NCBI GenBank assembly: GCA_020026195.1
Contig: JAHHQW010000024.1
Span: 1-34,979, forward strand
Origin: Prevotella sp.
GTDB taxonomy: Bacteria; Bacteroidota; Bacteroidia; Bacteroidales; Bacteroidaceae
Direction: 5' to 3'
DNA length: 34,979 bases
The translations under genes and the position numbers were made by a program. Below the pieces are notes generated by a model. It was not told the DNA's origin. It made no database searches and worked only from the letters and a program-made list of their open reading frames with translations. Shown here in pieces: positions 1 to 7,611 of this stretch (positions are counted from its first letter, which is position 1; the number at the start of each line of letters is the position of its first letter).

Positions 1-66
1 TCTATTTTCCTCTATTTTCCTCTATTTTCCTCTATTTTCCTCTATTTTCCTCTATTTTCCTCTATA
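1..66. repeat. 10-bp tandem repeat array
   Basis: Six perfect copies of TCTATTTTCC plus a partial copy; the array starts at the window edge and probably extends further left. The unit length equals about one helical turn, so its T4 runs are phased on one face of the DNA, an arrangement known to bend DNA. No open frame runs usefully through it. It lies in the presumed end of an integrated element. Confidence 0.9.
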
Positions 67-120
67 GTATTTTTGTGAAAGTACTATATGAAGGTACCTT
101 TCTTCTGTTTTTCTATTATT

Positions 121-142
121 TGCGTAAACAATGCGTAAACAA
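121..142. repeat. 11-bp direct repeat near element end
   Basis: TGCGTAAACAA occurs twice back to back. Short direct repeats 100-150 bp inside an attachment site are typical of integrase arm-type binding sites, so this is a candidate for one. That role is inferred from position only; no integrase gene is in the window. Confidence 0.5.
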
Positions 143-254
143 ACTATTTCAGTCCTGGGTATTTATAGAATTTCAATTTAAATGACGCCCATCGTAATAC
201 GTTGGTTATCAATATAAATAAGGAGTGTTTAGGAATCATATAATATCATTTAAA

Positions 255-301
255 TCGGACTCATAATCTGGAGGTCCTTGGTTCAAGCCCAAGATGGCCC
301 A
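255..301 (+). other. 3' half of a CAT-anticodon tRNA; probable attachment site
   Basis: Visible parts are an anticodon stem 255-259/267-271 (with wobble pairs) around CTCATAA, anticodon CAT at 262-264, a 5-base variable loop, a complete T arm (277-281/289-293, loop TTCAAGC), the 3' acceptor strand ATGGCCC (294-300) and discriminator A. The bases upstream do not supply the matching GGGCCAT strand or a D arm, so this is not a whole tRNA. Integrases commonly recombine in the anticodon or T arm and leave such a 3' fragment at the far end of the element. The chromosome would lie to the right and the element to the left. The tRNA could be Met or Ile2; the anticodon alone does not decide. Confidence 0.75.
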
Positions 302-313
302 CTTCAATAATCA

Positions 314-342
314 AGCAGTTACGTTATGTAACTGCTTTTTTT
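314..342 (+). terminator. terminator behind the tRNA fragment
   Basis: Perfect 9-bp stem AGCAGTTAC / GTAACTGCT with a 5-base loop, followed by a run of seven T. It sits 12 bases after the tRNA end, where a native tRNA terminator would be, which supports the view that this side is original chromosome. Confidence 0.85.
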
Positions 343-685
343 GTGTCCTTTCATGAACAAAATATCATAAACTCTGCATAGTGCGTATGATTTTATGCAG
401 AGTTCAACTTCAGAATAATACATACCATATTAGTATCTACTGGTTGGTCTTGATAACATAATACTGAATATCTATTTATATCAATAGTTTTCGAGGCTGT
501 TATTACATATTTTTTTTAGTACTATTACGAATAAAGATATTGCTATAATAATAAATATTACAGCCGTAACCACAAAAACACACGATATAAAGACACATAA
601 AATACCACGTAAAACCACAAAAAGGCAGAAATTACTACATAAAATAGTCTTTTTATATACTTTTTATTAAAAAGTCAGACTATTA
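343..685. other. AT-rich stretch without a gene
   Basis: No coding frame is supported. One 11-bp inverted repeat, AACTCTGCATA (370-380) with TATGCAGAGTT (394-404), has no T-run after it on the plus strand and its role is unclear. Confidence 0.6.
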
Positions 686-717
686 TTTGGTTTATATTGT
701 AAACCACTTTATATTTG
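686..717 (+). promoter_or_regulatory. promoter of the membrane protein/regulator pair
   Basis: TTTG (686-689), a 20-base spacer, then TATATTTG (710-717) match the Bacteroidetes primary promoter. Transcription would begin near 724. The spacer holds the first operator-like palindrome. Confidence 0.7.
689..705. promoter_or_regulatory. operator-like palindrome, copy 1
   Basis: GGTTTA / TAAACC inverted repeat with a 5-base centre, lying between the two promoter elements. A near copy lies 82 bp downstream. A repressor bound here would block RNA polymerase; the winged-helix protein at 1416-1700 is the obvious candidate, by inference. Confidence 0.55.
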
Positions 718-771
718 CATTACACAATATAGATGAGGGCAGGTGCACGGCCCTATATTTTTATATTTGTA

Positions 772-786
772 GTTTATATTACAAAC
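772..786. promoter_or_regulatory. operator-like palindrome, copy 2
   Basis: GTTTATATTACAAAC differs from copy 1 (GTTTATATTGTAAAC) at two positions, and both are followed by CACTTTA. It lies 18 bases before the start codon at 805. Another TATATTTG is at 762-769 but has no TTTG at the right distance upstream. Confidence 0.5.
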
Positions 787-804
787 CACTTTAAATGTAA
801 AAAC

Positions 805-1431
805 ATGAACGAGAACAAATTCACAGAAAAAGAAAGCTTGGAATTGATTTCTAAAATGATTCAACAGACCAAGCAAAATTTGCAGGTCGGTAGCGGAAAC
901 ATGTTACTATACTATGGTTACACTTCCGTTATAATTTCCATAGTCGTCTATGTCTTATGCAGTGTCACATCCAACATGTATTGGCATAGCCTATGGTTTA
1001 TCTTGTTTATTCCTATAATTTTTGAGAAGAGCATCCAGAAGAAAAGGGAAACACTTGTAATCACCTATACCGATAAAGCTGTAGGAAATGTATGGAGAGT
1101 CATTAACTCACTTTTTATACTTACGGTACTAACTATCTTTGTAATGGGTATGTTTACTAAAATATTCTTTTTCATTCCGATGTTACCGTTATCACTATTG
1201 TATGTCGGAATAGGTACAGCATGTACAGGAGTTATAACGAATGAAAAAAGCATGACTTATTTTCCCGTTATCAGTTTCGTAATAAGTATCTATATGTTGA
1301 TTGATTTATTGATATATGGAAATTTCAGTCTGGAATGGGATTTACTTGGTGGATTGTCTTTTCTTTTAATGCTGGTTATTCCGGGACATATCTTAAACTA
1401 TAAATCATTAAAACAATGTTCAAAGAATTAA
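805..1431 (+). CDS. six-helix membrane protein, unknown function
   Basis: A 208-residue protein with a soluble charged N-terminus (about 1-30) and six hydrophobic segments near residues 33-55, 59-74, 97-117, 119-143, 148-170 and 180-200. I recognise no catalytic motif. I place the start at ATG 805 (Met-Asn-Glu) rather than in-frame ATG 733, because 733 would add a non-conserved-looking leader across the second operator repeat. The last 16 bases overlap the winged-helix gene, so the two are translated together. Bacteroidales often carry a small winged-helix regulator beside a membrane protein of this type. Sensing, transport or stress roles are possible, but nothing in the sequence decides. 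Confidence 0.75.
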   Translation: MNENKFTEKESLELISKMIQQTKQNLQVGSGNMLLYYGYTSVIISIVVYVLCSVTSNMYWHSLWFILFIPIIFEKSIQKKRETLVITYTDKAVGNVWRVINSLFILTVLTIFVMGMFTKIFFFIPMLPLSLLYVGIGTACTGVITNEKSMTYFPVISFVISIYMLIDLLIYGNFSLEWDLLGGLSFLLMLVIPGHILNYKSLKQCSKN

Positions 1432-1700
1432 ATCCGATCATACACTCACAACTGCGTCTGGCAGTCATGACCATTTTAGTTTCTGTTGAGGAAGCGGATT
1501 TTAACTACTTGAAAGAAAAGACAGAGGCTACATCTGGTAATCTAAGTGTACAATTAGATAAACTAAACGCAGCCGGTTACATCAAGGTGACCAAAGAATT
1601 TATAGGCAAGAAGACACATACCACTTGCAAGATTACAGAAGAAGGGAAATCTGCCTTGGAGGAGTATGTTGAAGCACTTAAATCTTATTTGAAGATTTAA
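1416..1700 (+). CDS. winged-helix DNA-binding regulator
   Basis: A 94-residue protein that is essentially one winged-helix domain of the kind Pfam calls HTH_34 (MarR/ArsR-like). The helix-turn-helix spans about residues 25-55 (NYLKEKTEATSGNLSVQLDK) and the wing 57-75, and a final helix probably dimerises. There is no effector domain, so control may come through its concentration or through the membrane protein it overlaps by 16 bases. The palindromes at 689-705 and 772-786 suggest self-repression; this is inference. The family call is strong, the target weak. Confidence 0.85.
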   Translation: MFKELNPIIHSQLRLAVMTILVSVEEADFNYLKEKTEATSGNLSVQLDKLNAAGYIKVTKEFIGKKTHTTCKITEEGKSALEEYVEALKSYLKI

Positions 1701-1723
1701 CAATATCCAAAATCACACCAAAG

Positions 1724-1770
1724 AACGTTCGTTTCAGCATCATTTCATCCTGCTAAGACGAACGTTTTTT
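1724..1770 (+). terminator. terminator after the winged-helix gene
   Basis: Stem AACGTTCGT (1724-1732) with ACGAACGTT (1758-1766), then six T. It lies 23 bases past the stop codon. Confidence 0.8.
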
Positions 1771-1830
1771 AAAATTTACATGGCAATGACAGCCATAGTT
1801 AAAGACTTAGAAGTCGTGATACATGACAAT

Positions 1831-1860
1831 AAAAAAGGATGTGGTGCTATCACATCCTTT
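1831..1860 (-). terminator. terminator for the LysR gene
   Basis: A 10-bp perfect stem AAAGGATGTG / CACATCCTTT with a 7-base loop; on the minus strand it runs into a T stretch. It lies about 190 bases beyond the LysR stop. I see no gene between 1771 and 2052. Confidence 0.75.
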
Positions 1861-2052
1861 CGTTCTGTTTTGTACAGGGTATATATCAGATAAGTCCTAA
1901 AAATCAATATTGTTGGTAATTGCTATGAATAAAATTTATTTAAAACTGAATGAAAGGACGACTTATTTCAATACATACTTGCTTTAAACCTTATGCTACA
2001 AAACAACCGTAAAATTAAAACTACGTATAATCAGAATAAAAAATAATTTATA

Positions 2053-2955
2053 TTACAGCCAGTCGTTAATGCGTGCGCGTACGGCATTCGATTCACACAG
2101 CATGTGTATGAAAGCCTGTGCCGAATGTTTCCGGTATGCATTCTTCAGGAGATGTATGCAGCCTTCCATGTCGTTTCCCTGGAAATCGAGCGGAACAGCC
2201 TTTACTCCCGGCTCATTATGTATGGTGGCTTCTGAAAGGACAGTTACCAGATTACTCTGTCGTATAAGTTTCAGCAGGATATTAACCTCGTTAAGTTCTA
2301 TGCGTACCTTAAAGTCAGTATAATATAAAGACTGAATCTTATCGAATTCGTTGCGTGCCTGAAGTCCCTTTGCCGGCAGCGCCAGTTCGTATTTTTGCAA
2401 TTCGCCGAGAGAAACCTTTGACAGTTTTGCCAGCGGATGCGACGACTGTACTATTGCGGCAAGATGATTGTTGAAGAGTACATGCGACTCAATATCTTTC
2501 ATGTGTACCGTGGGACGGAATGCCAGTGCAAAATCAATCTCATGGCGCAAGAGCATCTCAAGCAGTTCCTTCATCGACTTGTAATAGATGTTCAGTTTTA
2601 CACCCGGATACTGCTTCATAAAGTCTAAGAGCGTCTCTGTAAGTATAGGGCTGAACGTAAAGGTTACACCTATGTTAAGCGTACCGGTCATTACGTGCTG
2701 CAAATCGTGAATGCGGTCCATACATGCCTCGGCATCGTGAAGAGTACGCTGAGCAAAAGACAAAAGACTCTCACCCGTTTCTGTAAGACGTACCTCATGA
2801 CTGTTACGCTGAAACAGCTGCGTATTCATTTCTTGTTCCAACTGCCTTATCTGCTGCGAAAGTGTGCTCTGGGTTATAAACAGTGCCTTGGCTGCCTCAG
2901 AGAAATTAAGCATCTCTGCTGCCTTGACGAAATACTTGAGCTGTCTCAGTTCCAT
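2053..2955 (-). CDS. LysR-family transcriptional regulator
   Basis: 300 residues, the normal length of the family. The N-terminal helix-turn-helix (about 1-60) opens with MELRQLKYFVKAAEMLNFSE and has the usual TQSTLSQQIRQLE recognition helix. The effector-binding domain fills about residues 90-295 (it includes NIGVTFTFSP and LPAKGL). Such proteins bind DNA as tetramers and respond to a small metabolite, often controlling a neighbouring gene. It lies 104 bases downstream of the ThrE exporter genes on the same strand, so it may be co-transcribed with them or control them; the effector cannot be read from the sequence. Confidence 0.92.
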   Translation of the reverse strand: MELRQLKYFVKAAEMLNFSEAAKALFITQSTLSQQIRQLEQEMNTQLFQRNSHEVRLTETGESLLSFAQRTLHDAEACMDRIHDLQHVMTGTLNIGVTFTFSPILTETLLDFMKQYPGVKLNIYYKSMKELLEMLLRHEIDFALAFRPTVHMKDIESHVLFNNHLAAIVQSSHPLAKLSKVSLGELQKYELALPAKGLQARNEFDKIQSLYYTDFKVRIELNEVNILLKLIRQSNLVTVLSEATIHNEPGVKAVPLDFQGNDMEGCIHLLKNAYRKHSAQAFIHMLCESNAVRARINDWL

Positions 2956-3059
2956 AAACTTTTACCTTTTAAAATAACTAACCTTCTACTAATGATTGAA
3001 TAAAGATATATATAATTCCTGTGAATATCAAATCTTTTTTATATAAATGTATGTTTTAC

Positions 3060-3542
3060 CTATCTTGTTGCCTGAAAAGAGGTGTTCTTAAACAGGAATA
3101 TAGGTATCGTGGCTCCTATAACCATTCCTAATACTATCACTGCACATGTGAATGCATTGTAAGAGAAGAGATACAGATAATGATTGAACACTTCCTCTTC
3201 CTGATTGCACAGACACAGCACGAGGGCAGCTATAGTGCGATAAGCATACATTCCCGGAATCATAGGAAGGAGAGCCGGAAACAGACACGTCTCCGCAGGT
3301 GCCTTTGCCTTTGGCATAAGGAATACAGCAAACAGTCCGATGCTCAGTGCAGCAAGGAAACTTGCCGTGATGATATGCATGTGTATCATCTCATGGTTCA
3401 TAAGTATGTAGCGTATTGAATGGCCGATGGCGGCTATCAGAGCGCAGTACTTATATGCACGGTGGGGAGGATTGCTTATGCTGGCAAAACCTATTGCAGC
3501 AATGGCAGCAAAGAATCCGTCTTGTAAGATATTAAACAGCAT
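3060..3542 (-). CDS. threonine/serine exporter, small (ThrE-type) subunit
   Basis: A 160-residue integral membrane protein with about five hydrophobic segments, matching the second half of ThrE (the DUF3815/ThrE_2 family). The LLPMIPGMYAYR segment is the family's conserved Pro-Gly loop. In many bacteria ThrE is split in two genes, and here the other half is 12 bases upstream. Together they should export threonine, serine or similar amino acids across the inner membrane. Substrate is inferred from family only. Confidence 0.88.
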   Translation of the reverse strand: MLFNILQDGFFAAIAAIGFASISNPPHRAYKYCALIAAIGHSIRYILMNHEMIHMHIITASFLAALSIGLFAVFLMPKAKAPAETCLFPALLPMIPGMYAYRTIAALVLCLCNQEEEVFNHYLYLFSYNAFTCAVIVLGMVIGATIPIFLFKNTSFQATR

Positions 3543-3554
3543 GACGACAAATCT

Positions 3555-4325
3555 TTAAAACCATTCCTGCTTCATTAAGAACAAGCCTCCGCAGAGTCCC
3601 AATGAAAGACAGGTGGTAAGTACCATTGCATCCATGAATCTGCTGAACGAGCACAGATAATGACCGTCGAGCAGATCACTTATCGAATTGATGTAAGGTA
3701 TACCGGGTATAAGGTAAAGCACGCTGGTACCAAGTGCGATTTCCGGGGTTGCGCCCAGACCGAACAGTTTTCCGGCGGCACTTATAATCGATGACACAAA
3801 GGCACAGCACAGAAAAACTATGCGAATGTGCGTGTGATAATCTAACAATAACAGTTTCAGACCGTAACCTATCAGCGTAGCCATGAATACTATTCCTACT
3901 GAAATAAAGTCTCCGCCGAACAGACGGCAGAACGATCCGTTGGCAAACGATGCAAGCAGGAGTACCAGATATTTGTTCTCCGGCTTTGTAGTGGTTATCT
4001 GCTGAAATGTTCTGACAGCACCTTTATAGTCTATCTTTTTATCTGCCACTGCCCAGCTGAGACGGCTCAGAAGTGTGTTAATGTTGAAGCTTATGCCGCA
4101 GCGATGAATCTTACATGTTGTAATATACGATTCGGTGTGTTCTCTGTTCCATACGGAAAGAACGATGTGCGAAGGCATTATGTTTATTTCACAGTTCAAG
4201 CCGAAGGCCTCAGCCATTCGCTCAACGTTCTTTTCTATACGGATACATGTTGCTCCGCATCCTAACATCCAGGCTGCATAATTAGCCAGGAAGCTACAGA
4301 TTTCTTTGTCTGAAGATGCTATCAT
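3555..4325 (-). CDS. threonine/serine exporter, large (ThrE-type) subunit
   Basis: 256 residues: a cytosolic N-terminal domain (about 1-110, starting MIASSDKEICSFLANYAAWML) followed by about five membrane segments, the DUF1212/ThrE_1 architecture. The segment LYLIPGIPYINSISDLLDG carries the Pro-Gly-Ile-Pro-x-Ile-Asn-x-Ile-x-Asp signature of the family. It precedes the small subunit and follows a 56-residue membrane protein, all on one strand with gaps under 20 bases, so one transcript is likely. Confidence 0.9.
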   Translation of the reverse strand: MIASSDKEICSFLANYAAWMLGCGATCIRIEKNVERMAEAFGLNCEINIMPSHIVLSVWNREHTESYITTCKIHRCGISFNINTLLSRLSWAVADKKIDYKGAVRTFQQITTTKPENKYLVLLLASFANGSFCRLFGGDFISVGIVFMATLIGYGLKLLLLDYHTHIRIVFLCCAFVSSIISAAGKLFGLGATPEIALGTSVLYLIPGIPYINSISDLLDGHYLCSFSRFMDAMVLTTCLSLGLCGGLFLMKQEWF

Positions 4326-4344
4326 CTTTGCTCTTTAGTGTTAA

Positions 4345-4515
4345 TTAGTCTTCGTCGCCGGGGCAGTAGAAAATCTCTTTATCCTTTGCATACTCTATGA
4401 AACGTGCAGGCTTTCCTGCATGTGCAGATTCTCTAAACTTCTGTATTCCTCTTAATACAAATGCTAACAACACTGCTGCAATAACAGACATCCAAATAAT
4501 CATTGTTTCGTTCAT
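4345..4515 (-). CDS. 56-residue single-helix membrane protein
   Basis: ATG at 4515 to TAA at 4345. One hydrophobic helix (about residues 5-22, MIIWMSVIAAVLLAFVL) is followed by a basic stretch and an acidic tail ending YCPGDED. It lies 19 bases upstream of the ThrE large subunit and directly behind a good promoter, so it is the first gene of that operon. I do not recognise a family. An accessory subunit of the exporter is a reasonable guess, resting only on position. Confidence 0.65.
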   Translation of the reverse strand: MNETMIIWMSVIAAVLLAFVLRGIQKFRESAHAGKPARFIEYAKDKEIFYCPGDED

Positions 4516-4541
4516 TTTTATTTTGTTTTTTAAAACCGATG

Positions 4542-4572
4542 CAAAAGTATTAACAGAACCGATGCTCGCAAA
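4542..4572 (-). promoter_or_regulatory. promoter of the ThrE operon
   Basis: On the minus strand TTTG (4572-4569), 19 bases, TACTTTTG (4549-4542). Its start point would be about 20 bases upstream of the small gene's ATG. Confidence 0.7.
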
Positions 4573-5230
4573 GTGTCGGCTAAGGGTTTTAACGATAGGT
4601 GCTATTGATGACTTATTATTTCATAATTGTAAATTTCGATTACTACCATCTGTTATAATAATGCTAAGGACTGAAGTCTGTGTCTGTCATATATCTCATT
4701 TTTAAAATACCGTAGGAAGAACATACGTTCTTTCTTTAAATTTAATAACAGCGCGATTTATGCGTATTACCATCGGTTTTATCTATAGCAGCATTCTTGG
4801 TATCGTAACATAAAGAAATACAGATATTTATAAGGTGATATTTCGGTAACATATGGCGTAAATCTGTCTGTATGACATAGTTTGAAGGGGTATTCTTACA
4901 CTGTATAAGTGTTCATCAATGGCAGATACTGATGAAAAACTAATACTACGGTATAATTATTTCTTTGTTTTATCATAAAAACGCTCTGCCGTATAACAAA
5001 AAATGAGCAGGAACGCAAGATTTATGCATCTTGCGCTACCAACTAATGGAATTTTCTATTTACATCTTACTTCTGGGCATATTCTTTCTATTTACATTGT
5101 ATATTATCTTCAGAATGTCGGTCACGGCATAAGTCTGCTTTCGGTTATTTCTATACCTGTACCCCAGGCATCGGCAGAGTATGCAGTGCGTCTTTATTTC
5201 TTTTCTAATAAAGTGACTGAATATTATGAA
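4573..5230. other. long intergenic stretch without a supported gene
   Basis: Two hairpins are visible: AAGAAC/GTTCTT at 4717-4732 and CGCAAGAT/ATCTTGCG at 5014-5035. Neither has a convincing T-run. Short open frames here have no start context or recognisable protein. The left part may hold upstream control sites for the ThrE operon. Confidence 0.5.
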
Positions 5231-5262
5231 TAAAAAAAGAGTCGCAGTACAAAAGTACCGCG
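5231..5262 (-). terminator. terminator of the protease operon
   Basis: On the minus strand an 8-bp stem with one mismatch (5262-5255 with 5250-5243, loop TTTT), then ACTC and seven T. It begins 30 bases past the protease stop. Confidence 0.7.
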
Positions 5263-5291
5263 GCCCTCAGAAAAGATTTAAAAGGAATTTA

Positions 5292-7595
5292 TTACTTTAT
5301 AACTATTTTCTTTCCATTTATAACATATATGCCTCTTTCAAGTCTGTTTACGTCTTTATCTACACGAACACCCTGAAGAGTGTATATCTGTGTCGTCAAG
5401 TCTTCATCTGCAGAAATTTCTTCAATACCTGTAGGCAGTTTATAGTCTGTGTCAGCAAGCAGCAACTTACGCAGGTCGGATGTCACGGCTATTACGTTAC
5501 TTATCTTAGCTTCTGTAACATCTGTGTCCGAAATTACTTGTGCCAGCTCTCCTTCACTGTCTTTTACGTTTGCACTTTCCGAAGAGAATATAATGATGCG
5601 GTACTTTCCTGTCGCAATCTGCTTGAACAGTACGTTGAATCCGCTGATACGTGCAGATGCCACTACATCGTTTATATTAATTTCTGCCGGTATGGTTACA
5701 TCAAACTGCAAAGCCTTGCAAACTGTGTTATTCTTAAACATCAGACGGAGCGCATAATCCTTGAATTCAAGATACAGTCTGTCGTTCTTATCTGTTTCTG
5801 TTGCAACGATGTTTCTGTCACTTCCATTATTAGAAAGAATAATGTCAAGAGTCTGCATAACATCAGATACGTCGAGCATTCCGTCGGCATCGACATCGGC
5901 AAGTTTAAAGTCGAACGATGCAGGATTTTCATACATAATACTTCCGACGATTGCATCGACATCGGCCTGTTCTACCTTTCCGTTTTTATCGGCATCTCCT
6001 AACAGCAGTGTTTCTCCCTGTGCCTCGATATTGAAGTCACAGCCCTTGATGTCTATACTCTGGAATTTATTATTACAGAGCACAACATTACTTATCTGCG
6101 CGGGATAAACGCCTTTGGTCATTGATGCAGAGAGTTTCACTATGACATTAAGTATCGAACCTCTGGTACCTTTTATAAGACTGTTGGACGGAGAATAAAT
6201 AATGAAACGATAATTTCCGTCAGCAAGTCTGTTAACATCAACCTTATGACTATTCTTTTCAAAACGGGTTCTTATCAGACTTACTCTTGGTGTACCCTCT
6301 CCGTCGTTCGGTATTGATACGCCTTCTGGAAGTTTAAGGTCAAACTGAAGTGCTATGTTATTCTTACGTGAATTGTTAAGGGCAATATTGAAATATCCTG
6401 TTTCTCCGATATTTGCCGAGAATGATCCAACCTTCATACAATCGTTTGCCAAAGGCTTTTGGACACCAATTACGGCGGACTGCGCTTCTGAGAATGCCAT
6501 TCCTGAACCTGCACCACCTGTTCCCTGGTTTAACGGATCGAGAATTTCAAGTTTAAAGTAGCCGTCACTCTGTCCGCCCCAGCCCCAGTTGATATGGAAG
6601 TAGCCCTTTTCGTAACCATCACATACAAACTGATGGCCTTCCTCTTTCTTCGTTACGCCAGAATAAAGGATAGGTCTTCCCTCTGCCAGTTCGTCGTACA
6701 TAATCTTCTCCCACTCTTTCTGCGAATTATAATTGCCTCTGTACAGCAGTCTGGCTGTATTTCTGTATCCGAAAAATGTTATCAGCGACATGGCAATGTT
6801 TTCCGAATAAGCTCCCGATGCATTGACACCATACATCATTCTGACGCTGTGACCTACATATTTCATAAGTTCTGCAACTGCATCCTGTGATTTCTTACTT
6901 GAATAGTAATCATAGGTGTCTGTCATAGAATCCCAGTCGAACACTGTAGGCTCCAATGCTTCTATTATTCTCTCACTTCCGTCGCCACCAAGAAATTCTT
7001 CATCTATGAATTTATATTCGGGAATCTTAGCAGTTTCGTCAGCAGGCCACTTGTGATAATACATCACCTGTGCCATGGCTGTAGCCACACATCCTGTAGG
7101 ACGATGTCCGTTGCCGTCGTTAAAATCAGGACAAAACTCGTTATATGGGTAAAGCTGATTCCATTCTGACTTTATCAGCTGAGGAATCTTTTCCCAATAT
7201 TCTAATTCGTAAACTCTGTGTACAGTTTTCGGAAGATTACGTTTCTGCAATTCCTTAATCGAGCTGGCATATCCGTCGAGCCATGACTGCATGTTTACTG
7301 GAACATTGTTCACGTCGAAATGTCCTTTGTAAGAATATCCGAGCACCGGACAGGCGGCATCATCACCCGAAAGGATTACGAAACCTCCGTCATTTCCAAT
7401 GTTGAAGATGTAATAAGGCTGAATGCCCTCGTCGGGAGTTACCATTGTTATCGGACCACGTGAGAACTTCATGTCAGAACTGCCATAAAGAAAGTTCCTG
7501 AGGTTCTTTGCAGCCTGTGTACTTGTTATCGGGGCAGCACTTGCTGCAATGGCCGACAATATCAGAACAACCGATAATATTATGTTTCTTTTCAT
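5292..7595 (-). CDS. secreted C10-family cysteine protease with dockerin-like repeat
   Basis: 767 residues. Signal peptide 1-20 (cleavage near ASA-AP), then an inhibitory prodomain of the Spi type (about 22-115). The papain-like C10 domain (about 130-378) has nucleophile Cys169 in PTGCVATAMAQVMYYHKW, catalytic His321 in EEGHQF and the HINWGWGG motif. A beta-sandwich domain (about 385-525), a dockerin-like pair of calcium loops (531-590: DADKNGKVEQAD and DVDADGMLDVSD), a second beta-sandwich (600-715) and a short tail ending YVINGKKIVIK follow. Streptopain and interpain A belong to this family and cut host proteins; interpain also degrades complement. The tail suggests export to the surface or outside. 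The partner gene ends 16 bases upstream, in one operon. Confidence 0.9.
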   Translation of the reverse strand: MKRNIILSVVLILSAIAASAAPITSTQAAKNLRNFLYGSSDMKFSRGPITMVTPDEGIQPYYIFNIGNDGGFVILSGDDAACPVLGYSYKGHFDVNNVPVNMQSWLDGYASSIKELQKRNLPKTVHRVYELEYWEKIPQLIKSEWNQLYPYNEFCPDFNDGNGHRPTGCVATAMAQVMYYHKWPADETAKIPEYKFIDEEFLGGDGSERIIEALEPTVFDWDSMTDTYDYYSSKKSQDAVAELMKYVGHSVRMMYGVNASGAYSENIAMSLITFFGYRNTARLLYRGNYNSQKEWEKIMYDELAEGRPILYSGVTKKEEGHQFVCDGYEKGYFHINWGWGGQSDGYFKLEILDPLNQGTGGAGSGMAFSEAQSAVIGVQKPLANDCMKVGSFSANIGETGYFNIALNNSRKNNIALQFDLKLPEGVSIPNDGEGTPRVSLIRTRFEKNSHKVDVNRLADGNYRFIIYSPSNSLIKGTRGSILNVIVKLSASMTKGVYPAQISNVVLCNNKFQSIDIKGCDFNIEAQGETLLLGDADKNGKVEQADVDAIVGSIMYENPASFDFKLADVDADGMLDVSDVMQTLDIILSNNGSDRNIVATETDKNDRLYLEFKDYALRLMFKNNTVCKALQFDVTIPAEININDVVASARISGFNVLFKQIATGKYRIIIFSSESANVKDSEGELAQVISDTDVTEAKISNVIAVTSDLRKLLLADTDYKLPTGIEEISADEDLTTQIYTLQGVRVDKDVNRLERGIYVINGKKIVIK

Positions 7596-7611
7596 GATGT
7601 CTTTCTATAGT

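Noticed and set aside
1..66. CRISPR array
   Set aside because: The units are 10 bp with no spacers.
228..301. A complete tRNA gene
   Set aside because: The anticodon arm, T arm and 3' acceptor strand are there, but no D arm and no complementary 5' acceptor strand precede them.
370..404. Terminator hairpin
   Set aside because: Good 11-bp stem but no T-run on the plus strand and no gene that would need it.
733..804. Longer start for the membrane protein
   Set aside because: It would place coding sequence over the second operator and second TATATTTG, and adds a leader that looks non-protein.
5226..6002. A 258-codon plus-strand frame
   Set aside because: It lies opposite the well-supported C10 protease gene and its composition is that of a shadow frame (many Cys, Tyr, Arg); no family match.
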